Origin: Streptomyces sp. ISL-11
GTDB taxonomy: Bacteria > Actinomycetota > Actinomycetes > Streptomycetales > Streptomycetaceae
DNA length: 35,574 nt
Direction of reading: 5' to 3'
Assembly (NCBI RefSeq): GCF_018614525.1
Contig: NZ_JAGGOL010000026.1
Coordinates: 1 to 35,574, forward strand
The notes beneath the pieces were generated by a model. The model did no database searches. It was not told the origin of the DNA and was given only the letters and a program-made list of their open reading frames with translations. The position numbers and the translations under genes are program-made. The number at the start of each line of letters is the position of its first letter. The stretch's first letter is position 1. Positions 17,088-26,054 of this stretch are shown piece after piece.

Positions 17088-17295
17088 GTCGCCGAACCGG
17101 TCGACAAGCGTGCGCAAGGTGTCGAAGGCCGGCTTGGGGGCGTAGTCGTCGGTGGTGAGGCCGAACCGGTGGAACAGTCCCGTGTTCGCGCTGTCGGCGT
17201 CGCGCAGTGCGAAGTGGGTGTAGCCGCTCAGGCGGAGTTCCTCGGCGTGGATGGCGATGACCCGCACCACGGTCTCGACGACTTCGGCCTGGCGG
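17085..17295 (-). pseudogene. Glycoside hydrolase C-terminal fragment
   Basis: Minus strand: AEVVETVVRVIAIHAEELRL, then SGYTHFALRDADSANTGLFH and RFGLTTDDYAPKPAFDTLRT, ending at TGA (complement of 17085-17087). LRDADS ... LFHxFGL ... DDYxPKPAF is the characteristic C-terminus of a group of actinobacterial (beta/alpha)8 glycosyl hydrolases. Only the last 70 or so residues remain; the catalytic barrel is lost. Confidence 0.65.
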
Positions 17296-17324
17296 TGCGG
17301 AGGCCGGTCGGGTCCGGTGGGTCA

Positions 17325-17894
17325 GGACTGCTCGCCCTCATGCTGCTCCACCACGCCCGGCGCGCCACCCGGACCGCGCCCGACGGCAGCCTGGTGCCGC
17401 TCGCCGAGCAGGACCGCGGCCGATGGGACACCGAGTCGATCGCCGAGGGCGGCCAGATCCTGCAGGCGGCCCTCGCCCGCGACCGGCTGGGCGAGTTCCA
17501 GGCCCAGGCCGCCATCGCGGCACTCCACGTCGACGCGCCCACCGCCGAGGAGACCGACTGGGTACAGATCGTCGAGTGGTACGACGAGCTCGCGCGCCTG
17601 ACGGACAGCCCGGTCGTCCGGCTCAACCGCGCGGTGGCCGTCGGCGAGGCCGACGGACCGCGCGCCGGCCTGGCGGCGCTTGCGCCGCTGGACGAGTCCT
17701 CCCCAAGCTCTTCGAGCAGGGGATACCCCATGCCCCGCCACGCCGCGGTGGCGGCGTACCTCCACGAGCGCGACGGCGACCTGGCGACAGCGGCGCGGCT
17801 GTACGCCGAGGCGGCGCACAAGGCCCCCAACATCGCCGAGCGCGACCACCTGACGCGCCAAGCCGCCCGGCTCAACGCCCGGCTAAGTCGCTGA
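17325..17894 (+). pseudogene. ECF sigma factor (DUF6596/SigJ-like) C-terminal fragment
   Basis: The frame reads GLLALMLLHHARRATRTAPD, PLAEQDRGRWDTESIAEGGQ, QAQAAIAALHVDAPTAEETD and VRLNRAVAVGEADGPRAGLA, and then AVAAYLHERDGDLATAARLY up to TGA 17892-17894. This is the helical C-terminal extension (DUF6596) of the long ECF-type sigma factors; sigma regions 2 and 4 that bind core polymerase and DNA are missing. A short oddity, DESSPSSSSRGYPMPRH, replaces the usual text before AVAAYLHERDGD. Non-functional as a sigma factor. Confidence 0.75.
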
Positions 17895-17921
17895 AGGGGC
17901 ACGCTCGGACTGGAGCGTTCG

Positions 17922-19313
17922 CTACGCGGCCGGGGCCAGGCCGCGGGCGGTGCCCGTCAGTTCGTAGGCGTGTCCCGCGCGCAGTACCGTGGCTTCGCCG
18001 AAGGGCTTCCCCATGAGCTGCATGCCGATCGGCATGCCCGCCGAGTCCCGGCCGACCGGCACGGTCAGCGAGGGAACGCCGGTGATGTTGGCCGGGGCCG
18101 ACAGCCGCACGTACGCGTCGGAGACGCTTTCCACGCTGCCGTCGCCCCAGGTCACCGCGGACTGGTCGGCCTTCACAGCGGTGAGCGGCACGGTCGGTGC
18201 GGCGATCACGTCGACCGCTTCCAGCATCTCCAGCCAGGATTGCCGCATGAGGGTGCGGGCGCGCTGGGCCCGAAGGTAGTCGCCCGCGGTCATGAGCTCG
18301 CCCGCCTCCAGGAGGACGCGGACGTCGGCCGCGTACAGGTCGGGCACCGCCCGCAGCGTCCGCTCGTGGTAGGCGGAGGCCTCGGGCACCATCAGGCCCC
18401 ACTGCGTCGCCTGGATGTAGCGCGTCATCGGGATCTCGACCTCGACGAGCCGGGCGCCGAGCTCCTCCAGCCGGCCGATCGCCCGGCGAACGAAGGTCTC
18501 GACCTCGGGGTCCACCCGGTCGAAGTAGTAGTTGCCCGGCACCCCGACCCGCAGCCCCGTCAGATCCGTGCCGGCGCCCGGCCGGTAGTCGACGGCCGGA
18601 GCCGCGACGGACGCCGGGTCGCGCGGGTCGTGTCCGACCAGGGCGGCCAGCACCAGCGCCGCGTCCTCCACCGTGCGGGTGAGGGGGCCCACATGGTCGA
18701 GTGACCAGGCCAGCGAGGTCACGCCGTACCGCGGCACCAGCCCGTACGTCGGCTTCAGTCCGACGACTCCGTTCAGCGAGGCGGGCACCCGGATCGATCC
18801 CCCGGTGTCGGTCCCCAGGGCGAAGGTGGCTGCTCCCGCGGCCACGGCGACGGCCGAACCGCCGCTGGATCCGCCGGCCACCCGGCCCGGGTCCCAGGCG
18901 TTGCCGGTCTGCGGGGTGGTCAGGCCGTAGGCGAATTCGTGTGTGTGGGTCTTGCCCACGAACGCCGCGCCGGCGGCGGCGAGTCGCGCGGCGACGGTGC
19001 TGTCCGTCTCCGCCCGGTGCCCCGTCCGCACCCGTGAGCTCGCCGTGGTGGCCATCCCGGCCACATCGATGAGGTCCTTCAGCCCGGCGGGTATGCCGTG
19101 CAGAGGCCCTCGGGGCATGGCACCGGCGATCTCGGCCTCCGCCTGCCGCGCCGCCTTCCGCGCACGGTCCGCCGTCACCGTGGTGAAGGCCCGCAGGCGT
19201 GGCTCGATCTGCTCGATGCGCTTCAGCACCGAGTCCACCAGTTCGACCGGCGAAACCTGCCGGGTGCGTACGGCCCCGGCCGCTTCGGCCACGGTCAGTT
19301 CATACGGCTGCAT
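17922..19313 (-). CDS. Amidase-signature hydrolase (AtzE/GatA-like)
   Basis: 463 residues from ATG 19313, with GGAGGGGAG seven bases upstream. The Ser-cisSer-Lys triad of the amidase-signature family is intact: K79 (GIPAGLKDLID), S149 in GGSSGGS and S173 in GTDTGGSIRVPA. Such enzymes hydrolyse amides in the cytosol. The gene overlaps by 14 bp an upstream small AtzG-like gene, the layout known for AtzG-AtzE (a GatC-GatA-like pair in cyanuric-acid/carboxybiuret breakdown), so a two-subunit enzyme is likely. It is not a GatA for tRNA amidation, since no GatB is nearby. The opposite-strand MBL hydrolase may act in the same pathway. Exact amide substrate unknown. Confidence 0.9.
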   Translation of the reverse strand: MQPYELTVAEAAGAVRTRQVSPVELVDSVLKRIEQIEPRLRAFTTVTADRARKAARQAEAEIAGAMPRGPLHGIPAGLKDLIDVAGMATTASSRVRTGHRAETDSTVAARLAAAGAAFVGKTHTHEFAYGLTTPQTGNAWDPGRVAGGSSGGSAVAVAAGAATFALGTDTGGSIRVPASLNGVVGLKPTYGLVPRYGVTSLAWSLDHVGPLTRTVEDAALVLAALVGHDPRDPASVAAPAVDYRPGAGTDLTGLRVGVPGNYYFDRVDPEVETFVRRAIGRLEELGARLVEVEIPMTRYIQATQWGLMVPEASAYHERTLRAVPDLYAADVRVLLEAGELMTAGDYLRAQRARTLMRQSWLEMLEAVDVIAAPTVPLTAVKADQSAVTWGDGSVESVSDAYVRLSAPANITGVPSLTVPVGRDSAGMPIGMQLMGKPFGEATVLRAGHAYELTGTARGLAPAA

Positions 19314-19509
19314 CGTGTCGCTCCCCTCCGGCGCGGTACGCCGCGGACGGCGGCGTGTCCCCGAAGTCCAGCTCGCGCAGGACCGAGACGACGGAATGGA
19401 TGTGATCGGCGGTGGCTGCCACTCCCGCGCGGCGATCCTGTGCCAGCGAAAGCCCGGATCGTGCGGCCCAGCGGGCGGCTTCGGGCGGAGTGAGGTCTGC
19501 GGCGGACAT
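19300..19509 (-). CDS. AtzG/GatC-like small subunit of the amidase (DUF4089 type)
   Basis: 69 residues from ATG 19509, with AAGGAAGG upstream. The sequence (LTPPEAARWAARSGLSLAQD, RRAGVAATADHIHSVVSVLR, then ELDFGDTPPSAAYRAG) fits the short helical AtzG-like/DUF4089 proteins: a helix around a conserved small-residue pattern, then a helix ending in a short extended tail with proline. By analogy with GatC and AtzG it wraps around and stabilises the amidase. It overlaps the amidase start by 14 bp, so it is translated just before it. Small size limits certainty, but context is strong. Confidence 0.75.
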   Translation of the reverse strand: MSAADLTPPEAARWAARSGLSLAQDRRAGVAATADHIHSVVSVLRELDFGDTPPSAAYRAGGERHDAAV

Positions 19510-19558
19510 GTGCTGCCTTCCTTCACGGTGGGCGGCGGAACGATCACCGCCGCCTTAA

Positions 19559-19610
19559 AGCTAACAGGTTGCGTTAGCTGGGCGATAGAGCCTACGGTCG
19601 CTTAAAGCGA
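19559..19610. promoter_or_regulatory. Two palindromes in the divergent amidase/MBL promoter
   Basis: AGCTAAC-N7-GTTAGCT (19559-19579) is a perfect inverted repeat, and TCGCTT-A-AAGCGA (19598-19610) is a second. Both lie in the 153-bp gap between the AtzG-like start and the MBL start. The text TAAAGCGAA in the second resembles TAAAGCAAA beside the TetR gene at about 21247, suggesting one TetR protein binds both places. Confidence 0.55.
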
Positions 19611-19662
19611 ACCAATAGCGTTTGCTGTTTGTCGGCCCTTTCCGGACGAAGGAAGTACGCGC

Positions 19663-20601
19663 ATGCGCACCGCAGAGCTCATCGAGCCGGCCCCGTACGA
19701 CGCCACCGCCCGCTGGACCGTCGGCGACATCACGGTCCACCGCATCGACGAGATCCCCCTGCCGCCGCAGACCGGGCCGTGGCTGCTGCCGGCCGCCACC
19801 GCGGAGGTGGTCACCGAACAGGACTGGCTGCGGCCCGACTTCGCCGGCCCGGACGGCGTCCTGCACCTCGACAGCCACAGCTTCGCGCTGGTCGTGGACG
19901 GACTGCGCGTCCTTGTCGACACCGGGATCGGCAACGGCAAGACGAGGGCGAACCCGGCGTGGCACAACCTCCGCACCGACTACCTCGCGCGCCTCGCGGA
20001 CGCCGGATTCACCCCCGAGGACGTCGACCTGGTGGTGCTCACCCATCTGCACACCGACCACGTCGGATGGAACACCCGGGAAGTCGACGGCGCGTGGGTG
20101 CCGACGTTCCCCAACGCCCGTTACCTCACGGCGAAGGCGGAGTACGACTTCTGGGCCGCGTACGACATGGATGAGGCGCGGCGCGGCATGTTCCGCGATT
20201 CCGTCCTGCCGATCGAGGAGGCGGGCCTGCTCGAACTGGTCGACGTACCGGACGAAGGGGTCGACGTGGCCGACGGGCTGCGCCTGGTGCCCGCCCCGGG
20301 GCACACCCCCGGTCAGATCGCCGTTCGTGTGAGCAGTGCGGGCGCGGCGGCCCTCATCACCGGGGACGCCGTCCATCACCCCGTACAACTGGCGCATCCG
20401 GGAATCGGCAGCTGCGTCGACATCGACCCCGTGCAGGCCGAGGCGACCCGCCGCACGTTGCTCGCCTGGCTCGCCGACACCGGCGCCCTCGCCCTCGGCA
20501 CGCACTTCCCGTCGCCGACCGCCGGTCGCGTGGTCGCCCATGGAGGCGCCTACCGGCTCGAACCGGTGCCCGCCGTGCCCGCTGAGGTCCGGCCTTCGTG
20601 A
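19663..20601 (+). CDS. Metallo-beta-lactamase-fold hydrolase
   Basis: 312 residues with GAAGGAAG before ATG 19663. The metal site is intact: H128-L-H130-T-D132-H133 (HxHxDH), H214 in PGHTPGQ, D235 in ITGDAVHH and H281 in LGTHFPSP. This is the general MBL-fold hydrolase subgroup seen for lactonases and related enzymes, with a long N-terminal strand region (ITVHRIDEIPLPPQTGPWLL) that shapes the active site. It is transcribed divergently from the amidase pair; a TetR gene follows convergently 61 bp away. Likely a hydrolytic enzyme of the same catabolic or detoxifying pathway (inference). A lactone or ester substrate is possible but not shown. Confidence 0.88.
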   Translation: MRTAELIEPAPYDATARWTVGDITVHRIDEIPLPPQTGPWLLPAATAEVVTEQDWLRPDFAGPDGVLHLDSHSFALVVDGLRVLVDTGIGNGKTRANPAWHNLRTDYLARLADAGFTPEDVDLVVLTHLHTDHVGWNTREVDGAWVPTFPNARYLTAKAEYDFWAAYDMDEARRGMFRDSVLPIEEAGLLELVDVPDEGVDVADGLRLVPAPGHTPGQIAVRVSSAGAAALITGDAVHHPVQLAHPGIGSCVDIDPVQAEATRRTLLAWLADTGALALGTHFPSPTAGRVVAHGGAYRLEPVPAVPAEVRPS

Positions 20602-20662
20602 AGGCGGACACGCCACGGCCCGCCCGCCGCCGACCGAAACGCCGCCCGGTGTTCGCGGCAGC

Positions 20663-21235
20663 TCAGCGGGTCACGCCGAAGCCCTCCACGGCCTCCTGCA
20701 CGAGGCGGTGTGCGTACGCGTCGGTGAGGTCGCCGGGGCGGAACAGGATGCGGTACATCATCGGTGCCACGACCCGGTCGATCAGCGTTTCGACGTCCGG
20801 GGCGTCCTCGCCGCGGTCCGCGGCGCGGGCGAGCATGATGCCGACCTGCTCCGCCGCGTAGGCCGAGCACTGCCCCGCGTTGTCACCGTCGGGGTCCCCC
20901 AGCAGGGCGTCGCGGATGTACGCCCGCCCCGTGGGAGAGGCCATTTCCTCCAGGAACTGCTCGGCCCAGCTCCGCAGGTCCTTCAGCAGCTGTCCGTGGT
21001 CCTCCGGCGGAGCGTCGGGCCGCAGGTGCTCGACGGCGACGTCGGAGAGCAGTTCCTGCAGGTCGCCCCAGCGGCGGTAGATCGTCGAGGGGGTGACGCC
21101 GGCCCGGGCCGCGACCAGCGGAATCGTCAGCGCCGGACGTCCCGCCTTGGCTTCGAGTTCCCGTACGGCGGTGTGGACCGCCTGCTGGACCCGTGCGCTG
21201 CGGCCCCCCGGGCGGACCATCGCTTTTCGGCTCAT
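20663..21235 (-). CDS. TetR-family regulator, probable controller of the amidase/MBL region
   Basis: 190 residues from ATG 21235. HTH at about 36-62 (LTIPLVAARAGVTPSTIYRR, then WGDLQELL) and a C-terminal domain reading LRSWAEQFLEEMASPTGRAY, VGIMLARAADRGEDAPDVET and RVVAPMMYRILFRPGDLTDA, the usual TetR_C pattern with the conserved R-x-L near the end. Its own upstream DNA carries CTAAAGCA ... TGCTTTAG, sharing TAAAGC with the amidase/MBL promoter, so autoregulation plus control of the neighbours is plausible. Ligand unknown. Confidence 0.9.
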   Translation of the reverse strand: MSRKAMVRPGGRSARVQQAVHTAVRELEAKAGRPALTIPLVAARAGVTPSTIYRRWGDLQELLSDVAVEHLRPDAPPEDHGQLLKDLRSWAEQFLEEMASPTGRAYIRDALLGDPDGDNAGQCSAYAAEQVGIMLARAADRGEDAPDVETLIDRVVAPMMYRILFRPGDLTDAYAHRLVQEAVEGFGVTR

Positions 21236-21244
21236 GGAAGCAGC

Positions 21245-21291
21245 CTAAAGCAAATTACTTGCATCACGTTAAGGCGAATGCGCTGCTTTAG
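21245..21291. promoter_or_regulatory. Inverted repeat CTAAAGCA ... TGCTTTAG upstream of the TetR gene
   Basis: The 8-bp arms at 21245-21252 and 21284-21291 are perfect inverted copies separated by 31 bp, in an AT-richer stretch (CAAATTACTTGCATCACGTT) that could carry the TetR gene's promoter. The related motif near the MBL gene supports a common operator, but the spacing differs. Confidence 0.45.
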
Positions 21292-21411
21292 TGGGGGGCG
21301 GTGTGGCTCAACCGGGTGGCACGCGACGCGGCCGGGTTCGTGCGTGGGGCCGCACGCCGAACGAGCCCGCGGTGTGGGTGACGCCCTGGCCCGCGGCGTA
21401 CGGTGGCGGGC

Positions 21412-22200
21412 ATGAACGATCTTTCCACCCCGTACGTCGAGGTCGACGGCCGTGCCGTCGATGCCGATCCGCTGTTCCTCGCGCTGATGGGCGGCTACGG
21501 GCACATGACCGCCATGCAGATCCGGGACGGCCGGGTGCGCGGGCTGGACTTGCACCTCACCCGGCTGGACACGGCCACCAAGGAACTCTTCGGCGAGGGC
21601 CTGGACGGCGGACTGGTCCGTGACCGGATCCGGCGTGCCCTGGGCGAGACGGGAGTGCGCGACGTATCGGCGCGGGTGTATGTATACGCACCGGAGCCGG
21701 GCGACAGGACCGTCACCACGGTGATCCTGCGCCCCGCAGTGCCCGGCCCCGGCCCGCAGAGGCTGCGCAGCGTCCCGTACGTGCGGCCCGCCGCCCACCT
21801 CAAGCACGTGGGCGTCTTCGGGCAGGCGTACCACCTGAGGCGGGTGAAGGCGGAGGGCTTCGACGAGGCGCTGCTGGTGGAGCCCGACGGCGCGGTGGCC
21901 GAGGGCGCCATCACCAACGTGGGCTTCCTCGAAGGCGACACGGTGGTCTGGCCCTCGGCCCCCGCGCTGGACGGCATCACCATGCTGGTCCTGCGACGGG
22001 AGCTGGACCGGGCGGGCGTGCCGTGGCGGCAGCAGCCGGTACGGCTCGACGAAGTCTCGCGCTTCGACGCGGCGTTCGTCTGCAACTCCGTCGGCATCTC
22101 CCCTGTCGCGCTGATCGACGACGTGCGGTTCCCGCTGGATGCGGAACCCGTGGGGATGCTGAAGCGGGTGTACGAAGCCGCACCGTGGGATGTGATCTGA
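21412..22200 (+). CDS. Class IV PLP aminotransferase / aminodeoxychorismate-lyase-like
   Basis: 262 residues from ATG 21412; a GTG at 21403 is an alternative. The fold-type IV PLP enzyme pattern is present: an N-terminal strand (YVEVDGRAVDAD), HLTRLDTATKELFG in the first domain, the likely Schiff-base lysine K131 (AAHLKHVG), phosphate-side E164 in GAVAEGAITNVGFL, and PALDGITMLVL, the usual GI-T-R-like turn, though the arginine is replaced by methionine-leucine. Members include branched-chain and D-amino-acid aminotransferases and ADC lyase; the replacement suggests a divergent subgroup common in Streptomyces. No pathway neighbours, so the substrate cannot be named. Cytosolic. Confidence 0.85.
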   Translation: MNDLSTPYVEVDGRAVDADPLFLALMGGYGHMTAMQIRDGRVRGLDLHLTRLDTATKELFGEGLDGGLVRDRIRRALGETGVRDVSARVYVYAPEPGDRTVTTVILRPAVPGPGPQRLRSVPYVRPAAHLKHVGVFGQAYHLRRVKAEGFDEALLVEPDGAVAEGAITNVGFLEGDTVVWPSAPALDGITMLVLRRELDRAGVPWRQQPVRLDEVSRFDAAFVCNSVGISPVALIDDVRFPLDAEPVGMLKRVYEAAPWDVI

Positions 22201-22302
22201 CCGATCCGACCGCGGCGCCACGGGCCGGATCCGCTCGGATCATCTGCGTCCCGGACACCACCCTCAGCGCCGGCGCACCGCAGTAGGCGGCAAGCGCGTC
22301 AA

Positions 22303-22391
22303 GTGCACGGGCAGGGCGGGCCGTTCCGTACGACTCACGGGCGGCCCAACGCACCTGCCGTGTACGACCGGGCCTGCCCGCCCATGTGCAC
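22303..22391. terminator. Possible bidirectional terminator between convergent genes
   Basis: GTGCAC then GGGC-GGGC-GGCC (22303-22322) pairs, with small bulges, with the stretch 22371-22391 ending in GTGCAC. Arms are about 18 paired bases, the loop about 48. It lies between the convergent ends of the aminotransferase and rox genes. No T tract, as usual in Streptomyces. Confidence 0.35.
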
Positions 22392-22405
22392 CCACCACCG
22401 CGTGC

Positions 22406-23926
<1,521 letters not shown>

Positions 23927-24055
23927 CTACCGCACCGCGAGTCCCACCGGCGGTTCGACGTCCAGCGAGACTCATATGCCTAAGAGCGCACATGCTTCGC
24001 GCATCACTGATCTGTGCAGGTTCTGGCCTTGGCCGACGATTCTGCGCCACGACCC

Positions 24056-24074
24056 GGGTCTTGCCGCAAGCCCC
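24056..24074 (-). promoter_or_regulatory. Rifamycin-associated element (RAE) upstream of rox
   Basis: On the minus strand the 19-mer reads GGGGCTTGCGGCAAGACCC, an inverted repeat (GGG-CTTGC-GCAAG-CCC) that matches the published RAE consensus (GGGGCTTGCGGCAAGGCCC, from memory) at 18 of 19 positions. RAE marks rifamycin-inducible genes in actinobacteria. It lies between a terminator hairpin and rox, with an AT-rich stretch (24079-24097) on its upstream side that could hold the -10 region. Confidence 0.9.
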
Positions 24075-24097
24075 CCGGTGCGCTATATCTTGATAGT

Positions 24098-24123
24098 GGC
24101 AAGGAGTGTGCAAGCTCCTTGCC
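24098..24123 (-). terminator. Hairpin terminator after the binding-lipoprotein gene
   Basis: GGCAAGGAG (24098-24106) and CTCCTTGCC (24115-24123) form a perfect 9-bp stem with an 8-base loop, 8 bp after the stop of the binding-lipoprotein gene. It separates that transcript from the rox promoter. The T-rich run (TTTGTCTTTT) is on the plus-strand side, so it may act in both directions. Confidence 0.8.
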
Positions 24124-24131
24124 TTTGTCTT

Positions 24132-25349
24132 TTACTTGCCCCAGATCTTCCGGTACGCCGTGCGATAGCCGGACGGGTCCCCGGCCGTGACTCCGCCGCT
24201 GTTGGCGGCCGTGGCGATGTGCACGGGGGCGACGTATCCGCTGGCCGGCTCACCGGAGAAGGCGCGGTTGAATTCGTCGACGATCTGCCAGCCCTGCTCG
24301 GAGAGTGCCTCGGGAACGGTGGCGGCCTGGAACTGCCTGGTGTCGATGCGCTGAAAGGCTGACGGATCGCCGTCCCCCGCACCGATGTTGAAGGGCGCGG
24401 CGGCCCCCTTTCTGCGTGCCGCGCGCAGGGCCGGGGCGACGTCGGCGAAATACACGTCGTTGATGGCGATGGAGTGGGTCCACGTGTCCGGGAAGCGGGA
24501 GATGAGCGAGGAGACCTCCTGGGGAGTCCGGCTGCTGGTGTCGGAGAGCGGGATGTTCTCCTCCGCCAGAAGTCGCACACCGGAGCAGGTGGCGAGTTCC
24601 TTCTTGATGAGCTCGGACTTGTTCCTGGCGAAGGGGATCGAGGCGTCGGTGAACACCACGACCCCGGCGTCGCCCCGAGAGTGCGCGATGACCCAGTCCG
24701 CGCTGATCCTCGCGACGTCCTCGATCTTGGTGGTGATGTTGCTGAAGAGCTCGGGATCCTCGCTCGGGCCGGGGGAGTCGACCGCGTGCCACCCGATGAG
24801 CGGAATGTGTTCCGCGTTCGCCCTCGCCACCTGCTGAGACGTCAGGTGGGGGTCGAAGCCGCCAATGACGATGCCCGAGGGGCGCAGCGCGATGGCCTGG
24901 CTGAACGCCGCCTGGATCCCGGCGGGGGTGCCTTGGCCGTCGATCACCCGGACGTTCCAGCCGATGGCCTTCGCGGCGTCCTGAACGCCCTTGGCGGTGC
25001 CCGCGACGCCGGGGTTGGTCATGGTCTGCGCGACGTAGGCGATGCTTTTGCCGCGGACCGCCGTGGGGCCACTGGTGGGGCCGTTCCACGCGGTGTCGGT
25101 CCTCTCGGCCTGCCGAACGACGGCTTCGGCCCTGGCCAGGGTGGTGGGACAGCCGTCCTTCGTCGGCTTCGCGGGAAGGGGCACGCCGCCGCCGGTCGAC
25201 GAACCGCGCTCGCAGCCGGCGGTGACGGCGGCCGCCACCGCCAGGGCGACCGCGCCCGCCAGGGTGGTCCTGCGCTTCGCGGGCACGGGCGCGCCTCGCG
25301 GACGAAAGGTCGGTGGGCCGGGCGGCAGCCGCGGGTCACGCGGTGTCAT
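24132..25349 (-). CDS. Sugar-type ABC transporter substrate-binding lipoprotein
   Basis: 405 residues. After a long n-region with KRR at 25-27, a hydrophobic stretch ends in lipobox VTAGC with Cys46, predicting lipid anchoring. The mature protein has the ribose/periplasmic-binding-protein type fold: KSIAYVAQTMTNPGVAGTAK, GTPAGIQAAFSQAIALRPSG, IVIGGFDP, IPLIGWHAVD and, late, APVHIATAANSGG. This family binds sugars or autoinducer-like ligands outside the cell. Its start overlaps by 14 bp the stop of a permease tail, so it once belonged to an ABC operon; here the permease is truncated and no ATPase is visible, so it is orphaned. Stop TAA is followed by a strong hairpin. Confidence 0.85.
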   Translation of the reverse strand: MTPRDPRLPPGPPTFRPRGAPVPAKRRTTLAGAVALAVAAAVTAGCERGSSTGGGVPLPAKPTKDGCPTTLARAEAVVRQAERTDTAWNGPTSGPTAVRGKSIAYVAQTMTNPGVAGTAKGVQDAAKAIGWNVRVIDGQGTPAGIQAAFSQAIALRPSGIVIGGFDPHLTSQQVARANAEHIPLIGWHAVDSPGPSEDPELFSNITTKIEDVARISADWVIAHSRGDAGVVVFTDASIPFARNKSELIKKELATCSGVRLLAEENIPLSDTSSRTPQEVSSLISRFPDTWTHSIAINDVYFADVAPALRAARRKGAAAPFNIGAGDGDPSAFQRIDTRQFQAATVPEALSEQGWQIVDEFNRAFSGEPASGYVAPVHIATAANSGGVTAGDPSGYRTAYRKIWGK

Positions 25350-25649
25350 GGGCCGTTCGGGCGGATACGGTGCGGCGTTGGCGCAGCTGCCGGCGGGCGG
25401 CGTAGCCGGCCAGGCCGACCGCGATGAGCAGGGTGCTGCCGTTGAACAGCGGGGTGACCCAGAACCGTGCGCCGAGCTGGCCGATGCCGGCGAGGCCGAT
25501 GGCGAGGATCGTGACGGCGACCAGGGTGCCCAGGGCGTTGGCGCGTCCGGGCCGGATGGCGGTGGAACCCAGCAGGGCGCCGACGAAGGCGGGCAGCAGG
25601 TAGTCGATGCCGACGCTGGGATTGCCGATCTGCTGCTGGGCGGCGAGCT
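25336..25649 (-). pseudogene. ABC permease (RbsC-like) C-terminal fragment
   Basis: About 104 codons reading LAAQQQIGNPSVGIDYLLPA, FVGALLGSTAIRPGRANALG, TLVAVTILAIGLAGIGQLGA and FNGSTLLIAVGLAGYAARRQ to TGA (complement of 25336-25338). It is the last membrane part of a BPD-type sugar permease. An in-frame TAG stands directly before LAAQQQ, and upstream sequence belongs to another gene family in another frame. The 5' two thirds of the permease and the partner ATPase gene are gone. Confidence 0.8.
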
Positions 25650-26050
25650 AGCGGCACGGCGATGAGGGAGTGGACGTCGTGGGCGAGGAGGTTCTCGGCG
25701 CGCACGGGATCCTGGCCGATCCAGCCCCCGGCAGTTCTCAGATCGGGCTCCAGAACGGTCCGCACGCTGGTCAGACAGCGCCGCTGGGGCGTCGACGGCT
25801 GAAGGTCGACCCGCTCACCGGCGGGGTAGAAGGGACAGTCCTCCTCGATTCCGTGGACCACCGCGCGGTGCAGGTCCTTGCGGGGGTCGGTCGGCTCGTC
25901 GCCGCGCAGGACCGCCTCGGGAAGGTCGATGGTGACGTAGTCGGCCAGGCGCGGAACGGCCATCTCGGCGAGTTCGAAGGCGGTACGGCTCACGTCGAGG
26001 GTGGTGCCGATGCGGGTGCTGGCCTCCGACAGCAGCTCCAGGCGCCGCCG
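25649..26050 (-). pseudogene. SpoIIE/PP2C-type GAF domain fragment
   Basis: Minus strand: RRRLELLSEASTRIGTTLDV, SRTAFELAEMAVPRLADYVT, then DPVRAENLLAHDVHSLIAVP. This text is typical of the GAF sensor domain in Streptomyces SpoIIE-family serine phosphatases (RLELLSEAS-x-RIGTTLD ... HSLIAVPL). The phosphatase domain that should follow is missing: after AVPL the sequence changes directly to the permease tail. Upstream it is fused in frame to a Walker A stub from the regulator remnant. Confidence 0.75.
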
Positions 26051-26054
26051 GGCC

